From: Thermoplasmatota archaeon
GTDB taxonomy: Archaea; Thermoplasmatota; Thermoplasmata; UBA10834
DNA length: 64,000 bases
Assembly: GCA_018818785.1 (NCBI GenBank)
Contig: JAHIRF010000006.1
Span: 223,636 to 287,635, forward strand
Direction of reading: 5' to 3'
This document shows positions 16,774 through 26,295 of the stretch, in pieces. A model generated the notes under the pieces. That model saw only the letters and a list, made by a program, of their open reading frames with translations. It was not told where the DNA came from and did not search any database. The position numbers and the translations under genes were made by a program. Position 1 is the first letter of the stretch; every line of letters starts with the position of its first letter.

Positions 16774-19104
16774 GTGTTCCTAGAGCACAGGCTTATAAAA
16801 CCATCCAGCGTGGAACTTAGGGAGTACCAGGTCAATATCGCAAAGACGGCTCTCTCCGAATCCACCCTGGTCGTCCTTCCGACCGGACTCGGAAAGACTG
16901 TTGTTGCTCTAATCCTAGTGGCAGAGAAGCTGCTGGCGGGCGAGGGCAAGGTCCTGTTCATGGCTCCGACGAAGCCTCTCGTCGAGCAGCATTCGAAGTT
17001 CTTGAGCAACTATCTCCTCGACATCGAACCCACTGTTTTCACCGGGGAGGTGCCCCCAGCTCGTAGGGAGGATCTTTGGCGAGATAGTAGACTGGTCGTC
17101 TCCACACCACAGGTGATCGAGAACGATCTTAACGAGGAAAGAATCTCGCTGCGTGATGTTTCGCTCATCGTCTTCGACGAGGCACACAGGGCTGCAGGAG
17201 ATTACGCCTATGTGTCCATAGGAAAGAGGTTTGCGGAGACAACTGGGCTCGCCTTGGGTCTGACCGCATCTCCAGGCTCAGACGTGTCCAAGATAGCCGA
17301 GGTCTGTGAGAACCTGGCAATGACCAATGTGGAGATACGTTCAGAGCTCGATGAGGATGTGACCAGCTACACACAGGTCGTCAAGACCGAGTTCATAGGC
17401 GTCGGGATGCCGGAGGATATGGGCAGAGTGATCTACCTACTCCAGAGGATAATGGACGAGCAGGTGGCGAAGCTATCAGCCCATGGCTATCTCGATCCGA
17501 AGAAGCCTCCTACGACCAGGGATCTCCTGGAAGCCGGGAAGGTGATTCGAGCCAAGTTGAACGTCGGGACCAAGAATTACCATCTGTTCCAGGATGCGAG
17601 CGCCCAGTCGCTGGCGATGAAGATGAACCATGGCATCGAGCTGGCTCAGACGCAGGGAAAGGGGGCGTTGGAGAGCTATTTCTCGAAGTTGGTGAAGCAG
17701 GGTGAGGAGAAGGGAGGGCCAAAAGCATCCAGGGATCTGATAAAGGATGCGAGGTTCCAGCAGGCCAGAACCCACCTGCATAGCATGCAGAAGGACCACC
17801 CCAAGCTGGAGAAGATCATCCCCATCCTGAGATCACAGTTCCGGAGCAAGCCGGATTCGAAAGCCATTGTTTTCACGCATTACAGGGATACATGTGAGCT
17901 CCTCACGCAGAAGCTCACCGATGTGGAGGGGGTTCGACCGGTCAGGTTCGTCGGCCAGGCTAGCAAGGGAGAGGATCATGGGCTCAACCAGAAAGAGCAG
18001 AAGGAGATAATCGATGGGTTCCGCGCAGGGATGCACAACGTCTTGGTAGCGACATCAATCGCAGAGGAAGGGTTGGACATACCAGCTACGGATCTGGTGG
18101 TATTCTACGAGCCCGTCCCATCGGAGATACGCACGATCCAACGAAGGGGCAGGACTGGGAGGGAGCAGGCTGGAAGAGTCATCATATTCGTCACCCGGGA
18201 CACCAAGGATGAGGCATATCTCTGGTCCAGTCGGAGAAAGGAGATGCAGATGCGGAAGGAGCTGGATTCGCTCAGGAGAAAGCTCAGGCAGAGGAGGGGG
18301 CTTCCGGATACACCTTACGCCAGACCAGGACTCCCCAGAGAGACTCTGGAGAAGATGATGTCACCGGACCTTCCGTCTGGGCGGGAGGAACTGGCCAGGA
18401 AGGTTGCTGACCAGAAGGGGCAGAAATCACTTGCACAGTATGAAGGGACGCGGAGGCCAACACTCGATATCGCAGTGTCGACCAGGATCAGGGAATCTGC
18501 GGTCGCCCAGGGGTTGGAAGATGCTGGATTCAACATATGCCACGATGCCACTGCTGGCGCCGACATTGTCATATCCGAAAGAGTCAGCCTGATATTCAGA
18601 ACGGTTCAAGATTTCATAATCGGCCTGAATAACGGCACGATCATCTCCGACCTAGACAGGTTGAGGGGGTCATCGCAGCATCCGATCCTGATAGTCCAGG
18701 GGGAGCAGGAAGGAGAAGGCGACAGGAGACTCAACTCCGCAATCTATGATTTCCTAAACGGACTCATTTCAAGGAACGGATTGACAGTGCTATCGACTGC
18801 GAGCCCACAGGAGACCGCATCCGCGATCAAGACCCTTTACGGTCAGGAGAAACCAGACCTTGCTCACACATCGAGATCCAAGCAGACCTCATTCGATTCG
18901 CCTGGAGGGCATATGTTCCTCGTCCAGGGTCTCCCGAACGTGTCGGCTACACTCTCGACGAGGCTGATGAAACGGTTCGGTTCACCCGATGCGGCATCTA
19001 GGGCTAGCGTCGAGGAGCTCATGAAGGTCGATGGAATAGCAAAGATTATTGCAGAAGGCATCCATAATAGTCTCCGGAAGAGGGTTGGCGAGGAGTTGGA
19101 CTGA
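16774..19104 (+). CDS. hef: Hef-type DNA helicase with degenerate ERCC4 nuclease domain
   Basis: 776 aa, GTG start; the N-terminus LIKPSSVELREYQVNIA is the family start. SF2 helicase: Walker A PTGLGKT 36-42, DEAH 135-138, motif III LTASPG, and motif VI QRRGRTGR. The C-terminal third is an XPF/ERCC4-like fold followed by a tandem HhH domain. The nuclease signature ERKxxxD is changed to I607-F608-R609-T-V-Q-D613, and GDY is GAD. Helicase action on stalled forks is likely; nuclease action is doubtful. The family handles forked DNA like FANCM/XPF. Confidence 0.92.
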   Translation: MFLEHRLIKPSSVELREYQVNIAKTALSESTLVVLPTGLGKTVVALILVAEKLLAGEGKVLFMAPTKPLVEQHSKFLSNYLLDIEPTVFTGEVPPARREDLWRDSRLVVSTPQVIENDLNEERISLRDVSLIVFDEAHRAAGDYAYVSIGKRFAETTGLALGLTASPGSDVSKIAEVCENLAMTNVEIRSELDEDVTSYTQVVKTEFIGVGMPEDMGRVIYLLQRIMDEQVAKLSAHGYLDPKKPPTTRDLLEAGKVIRAKLNVGTKNYHLFQDASAQSLAMKMNHGIELAQTQGKGALESYFSKLVKQGEEKGGPKASRDLIKDARFQQARTHLHSMQKDHPKLEKIIPILRSQFRSKPDSKAIVFTHYRDTCELLTQKLTDVEGVRPVRFVGQASKGEDHGLNQKEQKEIIDGFRAGMHNVLVATSIAEEGLDIPATDLVVFYEPVPSEIRTIQRRGRTGREQAGRVIIFVTRDTKDEAYLWSSRRKEMQMRKELDSLRRKLRQRRGLPDTPYARPGLPRETLEKMMSPDLPSGREELARKVADQKGQKSLAQYEGTRRPTLDIAVSTRIRESAVAQGLEDAGFNICHDATAGADIVISERVSLIFRTVQDFIIGLNNGTIISDLDRLRGSSQHPILIVQGEQEGEGDRRLNSAIYDFLNGLISRNGLTVLSTASPQETASAIKTLYGQEKPDLAHTSRSKQTSFDSPGGHMFLVQGLPNVSATLSTRLMKRFGSPDAASRASVEELMKVDGIAKIIAEGIHNSLRKRVGEELD

Positions 19105-19105
19105 T

Positions 19106-19363
19106 ATGGCAACCAACGAGTGCCCGAGGTGCAACAGCCCCTGCATCATCAAGATCGTTGCGGAATCCAGCGAAGAATGGTGCGAGGTAGATGTCTGCAA
19201 GATGTGCGGAAGCATGTATCCTAGGAAGAAGAAGGCCAAATCCGCACAGGCGAAGGGCGTGACCGCCAGGAAGAAGGCGAAAAAGTCCTCAAGGGCTAGC
19301 TCCAAGAGTCCGAAAAAGGCGGCAGCCAAGAAGAAGACGGCAAAGGGCAGAAAAACCAGGTGA
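19106..19363 (+). CDS. Small zinc-ribbon protein with Lys-rich tail, unknown function
   Basis: 85 aa from ATG 19106, one base after the hef stop. A four-Cys ribbon (CPRCNSPC near residue 6 and CKMCG near 33) is followed by a tail of about 45 residues almost wholly Lys, Ala, Ser and Arg. This resembles DNA/RNA-binding histone-like tails. No catalytic motif. Its operon position behind hef suggests a nucleic-acid role, but that is inference. Confidence 0.75.
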   Translation: MATNECPRCNSPCIIKIVAESSEEWCEVDVCKMCGSMYPRKKKAKSAQAKGVTARKKAKKSSRASSKSPKKAAAKKKTAKGRKTR

Positions 19364-19397
19364 TTTCTGAGCCAGCATGCCCATTATGCAAGCAGCA

Positions 19398-19407
19398 ACG
19401 TTTATGA
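19398..19407 (+). promoter_or_regulatory. TATA-like promoter of rpoL
   Basis: ACGTTTATGA lies about 35-40 bases before ATG 19440 in the gap after the zinc-ribbon gene. Confidence 0.35.
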
Positions 19408-19439
19408 ACCCACTGTCCATACGAGGGAATTCGAGGATC

Positions 19440-19715
19440 ATGGAATTCAAGCTGATAGAGAAGAAGAAGGATAGCATCAGAGTGGAGATACTTGATGCCG
19501 ACGAGACCCTCATAAACCCGCTGTTGCACGAACTGTTGCAGGACAAGAATGTCCAGAACGCAAGATACACAACAGGTCACCCACAGTTGGACAAGCCAGT
19601 GCTGACCGTCATTGTCAAGGATGGAAAGCCCCAGGCCGCGCTCAAGAAGGCCGCCAAGGCTCTGGCCAACCAGTACCTCGAGACAAGGCAACTTGTCGAG
19701 AAGCAGCTGGGTTGA
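19440..19715 (+). CDS. rpoL: DNA-directed RNA polymerase subunit L
   Basis: 91 aa from ATG 19440, matching the usual 90-95 residues of archaeal RpoL (Rpb11 counterpart). The core block is LINPLLHELLQ with the following ARYTTGHPQLDKP, the alpha-like dimerisation fold that pairs with RpoD in assembling the polymerase. The open frame runs 63 bases upstream but that part is promoter. The stop overlaps the truD open frame. Confidence 0.93.
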   Translation: MEFKLIEKKKDSIRVEILDADETLINPLLHELLQDKNVQNARYTTGHPQLDKPVLTVIVKDGKPQAALKKAAKALANQYLETRQLVEKQLG

Positions 19716-19759
19716 GCCGTACCGAAGCTTTTACATCAGAATGTCATTCTGAAGATCAC

Positions 19760-21040
19760 ATGAGAGAAAGCGAGCTGGGGCTAGAAGCGTTCCTCACTGA
19801 GGACCTGCCAGGCATCGGAGGCAGACTCAGGAATACTCCAGACGATTTCAAAGTCGATGAGATTTCCATAAAGCCCCCTGAAGACCCTGAGGGTCGTTTC
19901 GTGATTGCGCAGGTTTGGCACAGGAACTGGGAGGCGAACCGACTCGTCAGAAGATTGGCATCGAACCTCCATCTTGGAAGGAATCGTGTGGGATTCGCAG
20001 GGACGAAGGACGGCAGGTCCGTAGCAACCCAGTTGATGTCTTTCAATGCGCCCCTGGAGGATGTGCAGGCTCTCACAATACCCGAGGTCGAGATAAGGGA
20101 CGTGTACCGGGCCAAACGGATGATCTCGATAGGCGACCTCATAGGCAACAAGTTCGAGATCAGGGTATCGGATCAGAACCCTGCGGCTGATGTGCGATAT
20201 ATCTGCAAAGCGGTCGCTGACAGGGTCGAAGCTATCGGGGGATTCCCCAACTTCTTCGGCATACAGAGGTTCGGATCGGTGAGACCTATAACGCACCTCG
20301 TCGGCAAGGACCTCACCAAAGGGGACATAGAAGGAGCGGTCATGCGCTATATCGCGAACCCGTTGGACGAGGATTCTGAGATCAATGATGCCCGCAGAGC
20401 ACTCCAAGAGACTCGGGATTTCGAACAGGCACTCGCCGAGTTTCCCATGAAACTCACATTCGAGAGGATGATGATCGGACACATCAAGGATCATCCAGGG
20501 GATTTCCTGGGAGCTCTGAGGAGACTACCCAGCAACCTCCTGATGATGTTCGTTCACGCATACCAATCATTTCTGTTCAACGAGGTCCTGAGCGAGAGGA
20601 TGAGGAGGGGCATCGCGATCGATGAACCCGTGGTCGGGGACCTGGTGCTGCCTCTCGACAAGAACGGGCTTCCGGACCATGACAACCCGATTCCCGTCAC
20701 TGAGGACAACCTAGAGAAGGTGCGGAGGAACGCGAGGGAGAAGAAGGCGTTCGTGAGTGGGCTGTTATACGGGACCGATTCCAACTTCGCAGAGGGGGAG
20801 ATTGGCGAGATCGAGAGGAAGATCATAGAGGATGAAGGGGTCTCACGGATGGATTTCCAGATTGTAGGCCTGCGTGAAGCCTCATCCAAGGGGATCAGGC
20901 GAGAGTTGTTGGCGCTATGTAAGGACCTAGAGATCGAACACTTCGATGACTCGACAGTGTTCAAGTTCGCGCTGAACAAAGGATGCTATGCGACATGCCT
21001 GATGCGCGAATTCATGAAGACAGATATCTCCAAGTACTGA
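19760..21040 (+). CDS. truD: tRNA pseudouridine(13) synthase TruD
   Basis: 426 aa from ATG 19760. The frame is open from 19712 but the family begins near FKVDEI. GFAGTKDGRSVATQ near residue 80 includes the catalytic Asp, and GGFPNFFGIQRFG near 160 is the second family signature. The TRUD insertion domain falls between residues 185 and 345. It converts U13 in tRNAs. Directly follows rpoL. Confidence 0.95.
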   Translation: MRESELGLEAFLTEDLPGIGGRLRNTPDDFKVDEISIKPPEDPEGRFVIAQVWHRNWEANRLVRRLASNLHLGRNRVGFAGTKDGRSVATQLMSFNAPLEDVQALTIPEVEIRDVYRAKRMISIGDLIGNKFEIRVSDQNPAADVRYICKAVADRVEAIGGFPNFFGIQRFGSVRPITHLVGKDLTKGDIEGAVMRYIANPLDEDSEINDARRALQETRDFEQALAEFPMKLTFERMMIGHIKDHPGDFLGALRRLPSNLLMMFVHAYQSFLFNEVLSERMRRGIAIDEPVVGDLVLPLDKNGLPDHDNPIPVTEDNLEKVRRNAREKKAFVSGLLYGTDSNFAEGEIGEIERKIIEDEGVSRMDFQIVGLREASSKGIRRELLALCKDLEIEHFDDSTVFKFALNKGCYATCLMREFMKTDISKY

Positions 21041-21093
21041 CAACGCTCACCCAACGGACCGAAGCCATTTTGTAGAGGGCATGGCGCTCATAG

Positions 21094-21294
21094 GTGTCGA
21101 GTGATTCTGTCGTGGCGAGAGACGATAAAAAGAAGAAGAAGATGCGCAAGGTACTGACATGCCCACAGTGCGGTTCAGCGGACCTATACTACGAAGCTGC
21201 CCTGATCACAGGGTACAAGTACCACTGCAAGAAGTGCAACTACATAGGCGCCTTCGTCATCGAGAAAGAAATCGAAGAGAATGAGTTTGATTGA
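21094..21294 (+). CDS. Small zinc-ribbon protein, unknown function
   Basis: 66 aa with GTG start (a second GTG at 21112 is possible). A Lys-rich start precedes CPQCGSADLYYEA and CKKCNYIG, a rubredoxin/TFIIS-like ribbon of 25 residues. The tail is acidic (EKEIEENEFD). Such proteins are common in archaea near translation or transcription genes, often unstudied. Convergent with the PAN gene. Confidence 0.75.
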   Translation: MSSDSVVARDDKKKKKMRKVLTCPQCGSADLYYEAALITGYKYHCKKCNYIGAFVIEKEIEENEFD

Positions 21295-21333
21295 TGCCGC
21301 AAGCAGGGCATCGGAGGATATCCGACCCGGCCC

Positions 21334-22557
21334 TCAGGCGAACATCGGGCCGGATTCCATCGCCTTCTGGTCATCCTCGTCGAGCACCTTGTTGATGGCC
21401 TTCTCGAAATCGACCATGGAGACGACGTCACGGCTCTCCCTTATGGCGAACATCCCGGCCTCCGTGCAGACGGCTTTGATGTCGGCACCTGTCGCACCAT
21501 CCGACTTGGATGCCATCTCCTCGAGGTTGACCGACTCGTCGAGGTTCATACGTCGGCTGTGTATCTTGAATATCGAGGTTCTCGCCTCGTGGTTCGGAAT
21601 CGGTATCTCGATGATCCTGTCGAACCTTCCGGGTCTCAGCAAAGCCTCGTCCAGTATATCGGGGCGGTTGGTCGCACCTATGATTTTGACCTCACCCAAT
21701 GGGTTGAAACCGTCGAGTTCGGCCAGTATCTGCATGAGTGTGCGTTGAACCTCGCGATCGCCGGAGGTTGCAAGCTCAAGCCTCTTAGCGCCTACGCTGT
21801 CCAGTTCATCTATGAACACGATGGACGGGGCCTTCTGCCTGGCGAGATCGAACAGTTCCCTCACCAGTCTGGCGCCCTCTCCGATGTATTTCTGCACCAG
21901 CTCCGATCCGACGAACCGGATGAATGTGGCATTGGTCTGCTTCGCGACGGCTTTCGCCAGGAGGGTCTTACCAGTGCCCGGTGGACCGACTAGAAGCACG
22001 CCCTTCGGCGGGTCTATACCCACTTTCTTGTAGAGTTCCGGTCTGAGAAGTGGGTCTTCCACGGCTTCCCGTATCTCTATGATCTGGTCCTGCAAGCCCC
22101 CGATATCCTCGTAGACCGTGTCCGGCTTCGCTATTATCTCGGCGCCGACCACGATGGGGTCCAAGGATGGGGGCAGAACGCCCATTACTGCAAGCGTCTG
22201 CTTGTTCAGAGCGACTCTGGCACCAGCTATCAACAAATCGGATGATACGTAATCTGATGTGCTCACAACGAAGTCTGGTCCGGTCGAGCTCTTGACGACT
22301 ACCCGACCGTCAGCGAGTATGTCCTTGATCTGACCTATTATGAGCGGTGGGGTCTTCAATCGCTCAAGCTCGGCTTTGAGTCTCTTGAGTTCCTTCTGAA
22401 GGCGAATGAGCTCACCTTCAACGAACCTCTTCTCGCCTTCGCTTCTGCGGGCTTCCTCTACGAGTTCGAGGTTACGCTCCTCAAGGACCGCGATTCTCCT
22501 TTGTATCTCTTCAAACATCTCGGCGGATTGGTCCTGTTCCAATATGATGCACCCCAT
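21334..22557 (-). CDS. pan: Proteasome-activating nucleotidase
   Basis: 407 aa AAA ATPase that unfolds substrates for the 20S proteasome. Residues 10-68 form a coiled coil, then the OB domain (70-135), Walker A GPPGTGKT 191-198, Walker B IVFIDELD near 245, and second region of homology [20 protein letters not shown]. The C-terminus is GPMFA. The usual HbYX docking motif is therefore Hb-Phe-X here. Divergent from the MBF1 gene with an 86-base gap that must hold both promoters. Confidence 0.95.
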   Translation of the reverse strand: MGCIILEQDQSAEMFEEIQRRIAVLEERNLELVEEARRSEGEKRFVEGELIRLQKELKRLKAELERLKTPPLIIGQIKDILADGRVVVKSSTGPDFVVSTSDYVSSDLLIAGARVALNKQTLAVMGVLPPSLDPIVVGAEIIAKPDTVYEDIGGLQDQIIEIREAVEDPLLRPELYKKVGIDPPKGVLLVGPPGTGKTLLAKAVAKQTNATFIRFVGSELVQKYIGEGARLVRELFDLARQKAPSIVFIDELDSVGAKRLELATSGDREVQRTLMQILAELDGFNPLGEVKIIGATNRPDILDEALLRPGRFDRIIEIPIPNHEARTSIFKIHSRRMNLDESVNLEEMASKSDGATGADIKAVCTEAGMFAIRESRDVVSMVDFEKAINKVLDEDDQKAMESGPMFA

Positions 22558-22591
22558 TTTTCATGTCAAATCCGAGCTGGCAATGATATAA

Positions 22592-22602
22592 GGTTAAATA
22601 CG
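22592..22602 (+). promoter_or_regulatory. TATA-like promoter of the MBF1 gene
   Basis: GGTTAAATACG in the PAN/MBF1 divergent gap, about 45 bases before ATG 22644. GATATAA just left of it could serve PAN on the minus strand. Confidence 0.4.
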
Positions 22603-22643
22603 CTATTTAGCCTTTGCTGGTTCACGCAAGAGGCTTGGTCTTC

Positions 22644-23132
22644 ATGATTTGTGAGATGTGCGGGAAGAACGTCACCTTCTGCAAGAAGGTGACCATCGAA
22701 GGCGTGCATCTTGAAGTTTGTACCGAATGTGCAAAATTCGGCACGGAAGCACGAAAAGAGAAGGGCAAAGAGGCCACGGGACCGAAACCGGTGATAACAC
22801 AGCGATTAGAGTCCCGAGAGAAGAGATCCCGACCGCGAGACATATACGAAGGCGTCGAGAAGGATCTCGTAGACGATTATGCGGTACGAATCCGCGATGC
22901 CAGGCAGGTAAAGGGATTGACCCAGAAGGATCTAGCTGCGCGCCTGAACGAAAGGGTCACCATCATCAGCAAGATCGAGACGGGTGACATGAGGCCGGAT
23001 GAGAAACTCATCGTCAAGCTTCAGAAAGAGCTAGGTGTGACCCTGAAGGAGAAGGTCTCGACCGTGGTGGCGGCCAAGGAGTCTGGCCCGCAGACACTCA
23101 CCTTGGCAGATCTTATTAAGATGCAGAAATGA
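22644..23132 (+). CDS. MBF1-type transcription co-regulator
   Basis: 162 aa from ATG 22644; the frame is open 30 bases upstream, but the zinc ribbon (MICEMCGKNVTFCKK, then CTECAKFG) starts here. The HTH of the Cro/MBF1 type occupies about residues 75-130 (VKGLTQKDLAARLNERVTIISKIETG). The ribbon-plus-HTH order is that of archaeal multiprotein bridging factor 1, which bridges regulators and TBP or binds ribosomes. Divergent from pan. Confidence 0.92.
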   Translation: MICEMCGKNVTFCKKVTIEGVHLEVCTECAKFGTEARKEKGKEATGPKPVITQRLESREKRSRPRDIYEGVEKDLVDDYAVRIRDARQVKGLTQKDLAARLNERVTIISKIETGDMRPDEKLIVKLQKELGVTLKEKVSTVVAAKESGPQTLTLADLIKMQK

Positions 23133-23139
23133 TTCGCCC

Positions 23140-23628
23140 TCATTCTGCAGATACATCCCTGCTCATGACTGCGGACATGGCTCTGTCCAGGTGAGACTTG
23201 TCGACCTGCAATCCATAGGATGATGCCACGAGCAATGCGGCAGGCTCGATATCGATGCCGAGCAGCTCTTGCTTCTTGTTGACCTTGGACACGACCTCTC
23301 TCTTCGGCACTGATTTCGTTCTCACGATGCTCTCAACTATCTCAGAGAATAGATCCTGGGAACGCTTCGCACCCAACTTTATTGCTTCTGAGCTCGGTTT
23401 GAAATCAAGGGGCACCTCGGCAGATGTCCAATCAAAGGTCGGCATCAGGCTACCGTTCTTCTTCTCCAAGAATCCATCCGTGAGCCCTGCGTCCATCAGT
23501 TTCTGGGCATCCTTCGGAGAGAACCATCTCATATCCATCGATGCCGAGAACACAAACTCGCGCTCCGACAAAACATCCTTACCCTTGCGCTTGTAAAGGA
23601 CCGCGATACTCTTCTGCAAATCATTCAT
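23140..23628 (-). CDS. DUF2240-family protein
   Basis: 162 aa soluble archaeal protein. The start (MNDLQKSIAVLYKRKGKDVLSEREFVF) and the WFSPKDAQKLMDAGL block fit the DUF2240 family of unknown function. The N-terminal part resembles a winged helix. It overlaps the last bases of the HisA-like gene (23621), so they are co-transcribed. No enzyme motif is visible. Confidence 0.75.
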   Translation of the reverse strand: MNDLQKSIAVLYKRKGKDVLSEREFVFSASMDMRWFSPKDAQKLMDAGLTDGFLEKKNGSLMPTFDWTSAEVPLDFKPSSEAIKLGAKRSQDLFSEIVESIVRTKSVPKREVVSKVNKKQELLGIDIEPAALLVASSYGLQVDKSHLDRAMSAVMSRDVSAE

Positions 23629-24232
23629 TCGTTACCATGCTCCCGAAATCCTCTGTTACGATGTAGTCGACCTCGAGCTGTTCCAGTGCCGGTTGGTCGG
23701 TCATCGTCGCGAAGACTCCAAGGGTGAATCCGAGCTCCCTCTTGGCCCTAGATGCATCTTCAGCCAGTTCCCGCGGGACGAGTACGTTGGATATCCCTAT
23801 CTCCAACACGTCCCGAGAAAGGTCGAAGATGGCCCTGCCAGCGATTGAGGGGTCAAAACTCACGATCCCATCCCGGTAGTCTGCTTTGAAGGTAATGTTC
23901 TCGGACAACTTAAATGCTACCCCAAGCTCTTCGAGGCTGACGAGTGTTGCGGTGCCGACGACGGCGTTCTCCGCGCCCGTTATGAGCAGGTCTATGACGT
24001 TCTGACCGAACCTGAGCCCACCTTCATACATCGTGGGTATCCCTTCACATATCTCGCGCGCGACGTCGAGCTGAGGCTTGTTCTTTGTGATCCCGTCAAC
24101 ATCGGACAGATACAGCATGTCGAATTTGTCGGAAAGCTGCGCGACGATGTCTTCGGTCGACCCTTTCGGGTACGCGCGTCTCAGAAGGCTCCGACCATTC
24201 AACGTCATGCTCGGAATGATTCTCATGGACAA
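23621..24232 (-). CDS. HisA/proFAR-isomerase-related protein
   Basis: 203 aa. A half-size TIM-barrel-like protein related to HisA: LYLSDVDGITKNKPQL near residue 40 and YEGGLRFGQNVIDLLITGAENAVVGTATL near 70-95 echo the HisA phosphate sites. True HisA is about 240 aa with two phosphate sites; here the second half is shorter and lacks the normal catalytic pattern. Archaea carry such stand-alone relatives (COG1411) without known function. No other his genes are nearby. Confidence 0.8.
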   Translation of the reverse strand: MSMRIIPSMTLNGRSLLRRAYPKGSTEDIVAQLSDKFDMLYLSDVDGITKNKPQLDVAREICEGIPTMYEGGLRFGQNVIDLLITGAENAVVGTATLVSLEELGVAFKLSENITFKADYRDGIVSFDPSIAGRAIFDLSRDVLEIGISNVLVPRELAEDASRAKRELGFTLGVFATMTDQPALEQLEVDYIVTEDFGSMVTNE

Positions 24233-24489
24233 TCAGTCGCAGAAGGTCTCCACATAGATAAACGTGACCGCATCGAATGGATTTGACATGATTCACACCA
24301 GATAACCTGGATGGAGATATGATGAAAAACCGAAGCCCCTCGAGCCAAGTGATAGACCCTTTGAAATCGGCTTCCTCGTAGTCGATGACGATGATTGGAC
24401 TATATCCTGGGACCACGATGAAGATAATGTGATCGCAGGAACTGGGTGATTCGAACTCATTCTAACCACCGAATACAGAAGTAGCAACG
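24233..24489. other. Intergenic stretch, no gene recognised
   Basis: Between the HisA-like gene and the thermosome promoter. Reading frames are interrupted and no RBS-ORF pair or RNA fold was found. A short open stretch rich in Asp codons is cut by an in-frame TAA and lacks a start. Confidence 0.5.
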
Positions 24490-24498
24490 GTTATATAG
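24490..24498 (+). promoter_or_regulatory. TATA box of the thermosome gene
   Basis: GTTATATAG is a strong TATA match, followed by an about 60-base leader. The leader contains CCCCGCGACAGGGG-like complementarity (24535-24548 region) and ends in GGAGGT (24570-24575). Confidence 0.6.
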
Positions 24499-24581
24499 AA
24501 GCACTAACATATACGAACTCCTAACCCCGCGACAGGGGGGAGGAACTGGTCAATCCAGATTGATTAAACGGAGGTATGAAA

Positions 24582-26216
24582 TTGATAGGCCAAACACCCA
24601 TTTTCATATTGAAAGAAGGAACCAAGAGAGAGAAAGGAAAAGGCGCGCAGTTCAACAACATTTCTGCAGCCAGAGCAATCGCCGATACTGTCAGGAGCAC
24701 ATTGGGCCCGAGGGGCATGGACAAGATGCTCGTTGACAGCATGGGTGATGTAGTAATAACGAACGATGGAGTGACAATCCTCAAGGAGATAGACATCGAG
24801 CACCCCGCGGCCAAGATGATCGTTGAGGTCGCCAAGACACAGGACGAGGAATGCGGGGACGGAACCACGACCGCAGTCATCCTTACCGGTGAACTCCTGA
24901 AGAAGGCTGAGGCACTCATTGAACAGAACATACACCCAACGGTCATATCCGGCGGGTACAGACTCGCGGCGCTGAAGGCGAGAGAGTTCCTTGACGAGGT
25001 ATCCATCAAGGTGGATTCCAAGGACAGGGACGTACTCGTCGACATCGCAAAGACATCAATGATATCCAAGAGCGTCGCCGGATCCAGGGAATTGCTGGCA
25101 AAGGTGGCAGTCGACGCGGTCTCAGCTGTTGCTGAGAAGAACAGCGAGGGAGCATGGACGGTCGATGAAGACGACATCCAAATCGTGAAGAAGCAGGGTG
25201 GCTCCACTGATGACACCACAATGATCGCGGGAATCATCGTCGATAAGGAAGCAGTTCACCCGGCGATGCCGAAGAAGGTAGAGAAGGCGAAGATCGCGCT
25301 CGTCGATTCGGCGCTCGAAGTCAAGAAGACTGAGATAGACGCGAAGATCGAGATAACCGACCCGAGCCAGCTGCATGCGTTCCTCGATGAAGAGGAGAAC
25401 ATGCTGAAGAAGATGGTCGAGACCGTCAAGAAGTCCGGCGCGAACGTGCTGTTCTGCCAGAAGGGCATCGACGATCTCGCACAGCATTACTTGTCGAAGG
25501 CCGGAGTATACGCGGTCCGCAGGGTCAAGAAGAGCGATATGGAAAAGCTCGCCAAGGCCACAGGCGCGAACCTCGTGACCAAGCTCGACGACCTGAAGGC
25601 AGATGACCTCGGTGTCGCCAATATGGTCGAAGAGAAGAAGATCGCTGATGACAGGATGACTTTCGTCACCGGATGCAAGAACCCGAAGGCCGTATCGGTA
25701 TTGATCCGGGGCGGCACGGAACACGTGATCGATGAGGTCGATAGGTCCCTGAACGATGCGATAAGCGTCGTATCGGTTGCATTCGAGGATGGAAAACTCG
25801 TGACTGGCGGAGGTTCCGCAGCGGCTGAGCTGGCGCTCAGGTTGAGAGACTTCGCGGCTTCCGTCGGTGGCAGGGAACAGATCGCAATCGATGCTTTCGC
25901 TAGCGCTCTGGAAGTCATTCCGACAGCACTTGCGGAGAACGCTGGTCTCGACCCGATCGATGTACTGATCGAGCTCAGACAAGCGCACAAGGCTGGAAAG
26001 AAGAATGCCGGCATCAACGTCTTCACTGGCAAGATCACAGACATGAAGAAGGAGAAGGTGCTTGAACCGATTCGCGTCGGAAGACAGGCGATCAGCTCCG
26101 CGACAGACGCTGCCGTCATGATCCTGAGGATCGATGATGTCATAGCATCCCGAGGCGGTCCGAAGGGACCACCTGGCGCAGGCGGTCCTGGCGGAGACAT
26201 GGGTGACTTCGAATAG
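24582..26216 (+). CDS. Thermosome subunit (group II chaperonin)
   Basis: About 544 aa. Start set at TTG 24582 because GGAGGT ends directly against the ATG at 24576 and is correctly spaced (six bases) for the TTG. The N-terminus reads [16 protein letters not shown], as in thermosomes. [15 protein letters not shown] and GDGTTT are the ATP-site motifs. The last residues are Gly/Pro-rich ([16 protein letters not shown]) with a C-terminal acid, the usual tail. It folds proteins in a double eight- or nine-membered ring. Only one subunit gene is seen here. Confidence 0.96.
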   Translation: MIGQTPIFILKEGTKREKGKGAQFNNISAARAIADTVRSTLGPRGMDKMLVDSMGDVVITNDGVTILKEIDIEHPAAKMIVEVAKTQDEECGDGTTTAVILTGELLKKAEALIEQNIHPTVISGGYRLAALKAREFLDEVSIKVDSKDRDVLVDIAKTSMISKSVAGSRELLAKVAVDAVSAVAEKNSEGAWTVDEDDIQIVKKQGGSTDDTTMIAGIIVDKEAVHPAMPKKVEKAKIALVDSALEVKKTEIDAKIEITDPSQLHAFLDEEENMLKKMVETVKKSGANVLFCQKGIDDLAQHYLSKAGVYAVRRVKKSDMEKLAKATGANLVTKLDDLKADDLGVANMVEEKKIADDRMTFVTGCKNPKAVSVLIRGGTEHVIDEVDRSLNDAISVVSVAFEDGKLVTGGGSAAAELALRLRDFAASVGGREQIAIDAFASALEVIPTALAENAGLDPIDVLIELRQAHKAGKKNAGINVFTGKITDMKKEKVLEPIRVGRQAISSATDAAVMILRIDDVIASRGGPKGPPGAGGPGGDMGDFE

Positions 26217-26295
26217 ACGAAGACCCAAACCCCTTAAACCCATTACTTTCGTGAAAGGGCCGTGAGGCCCTGGATTGCACTGGAGGCAATCAGTG

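Noticed and set aside
24280..24450. Open stretch encoding an Asp-rich peptide before the thermosome
   Set aside because: An in-frame TAA interrupts it and no start codon follows the stop. The Asp run comes from a GAT/GAC-rich patch.
24430..24475. TTCGAAT-like T-loop on the minus strand
   Set aside because: Flanking bases do not pair as a T stem and no acceptor or anticodon arm is found, so it is not a tRNA.
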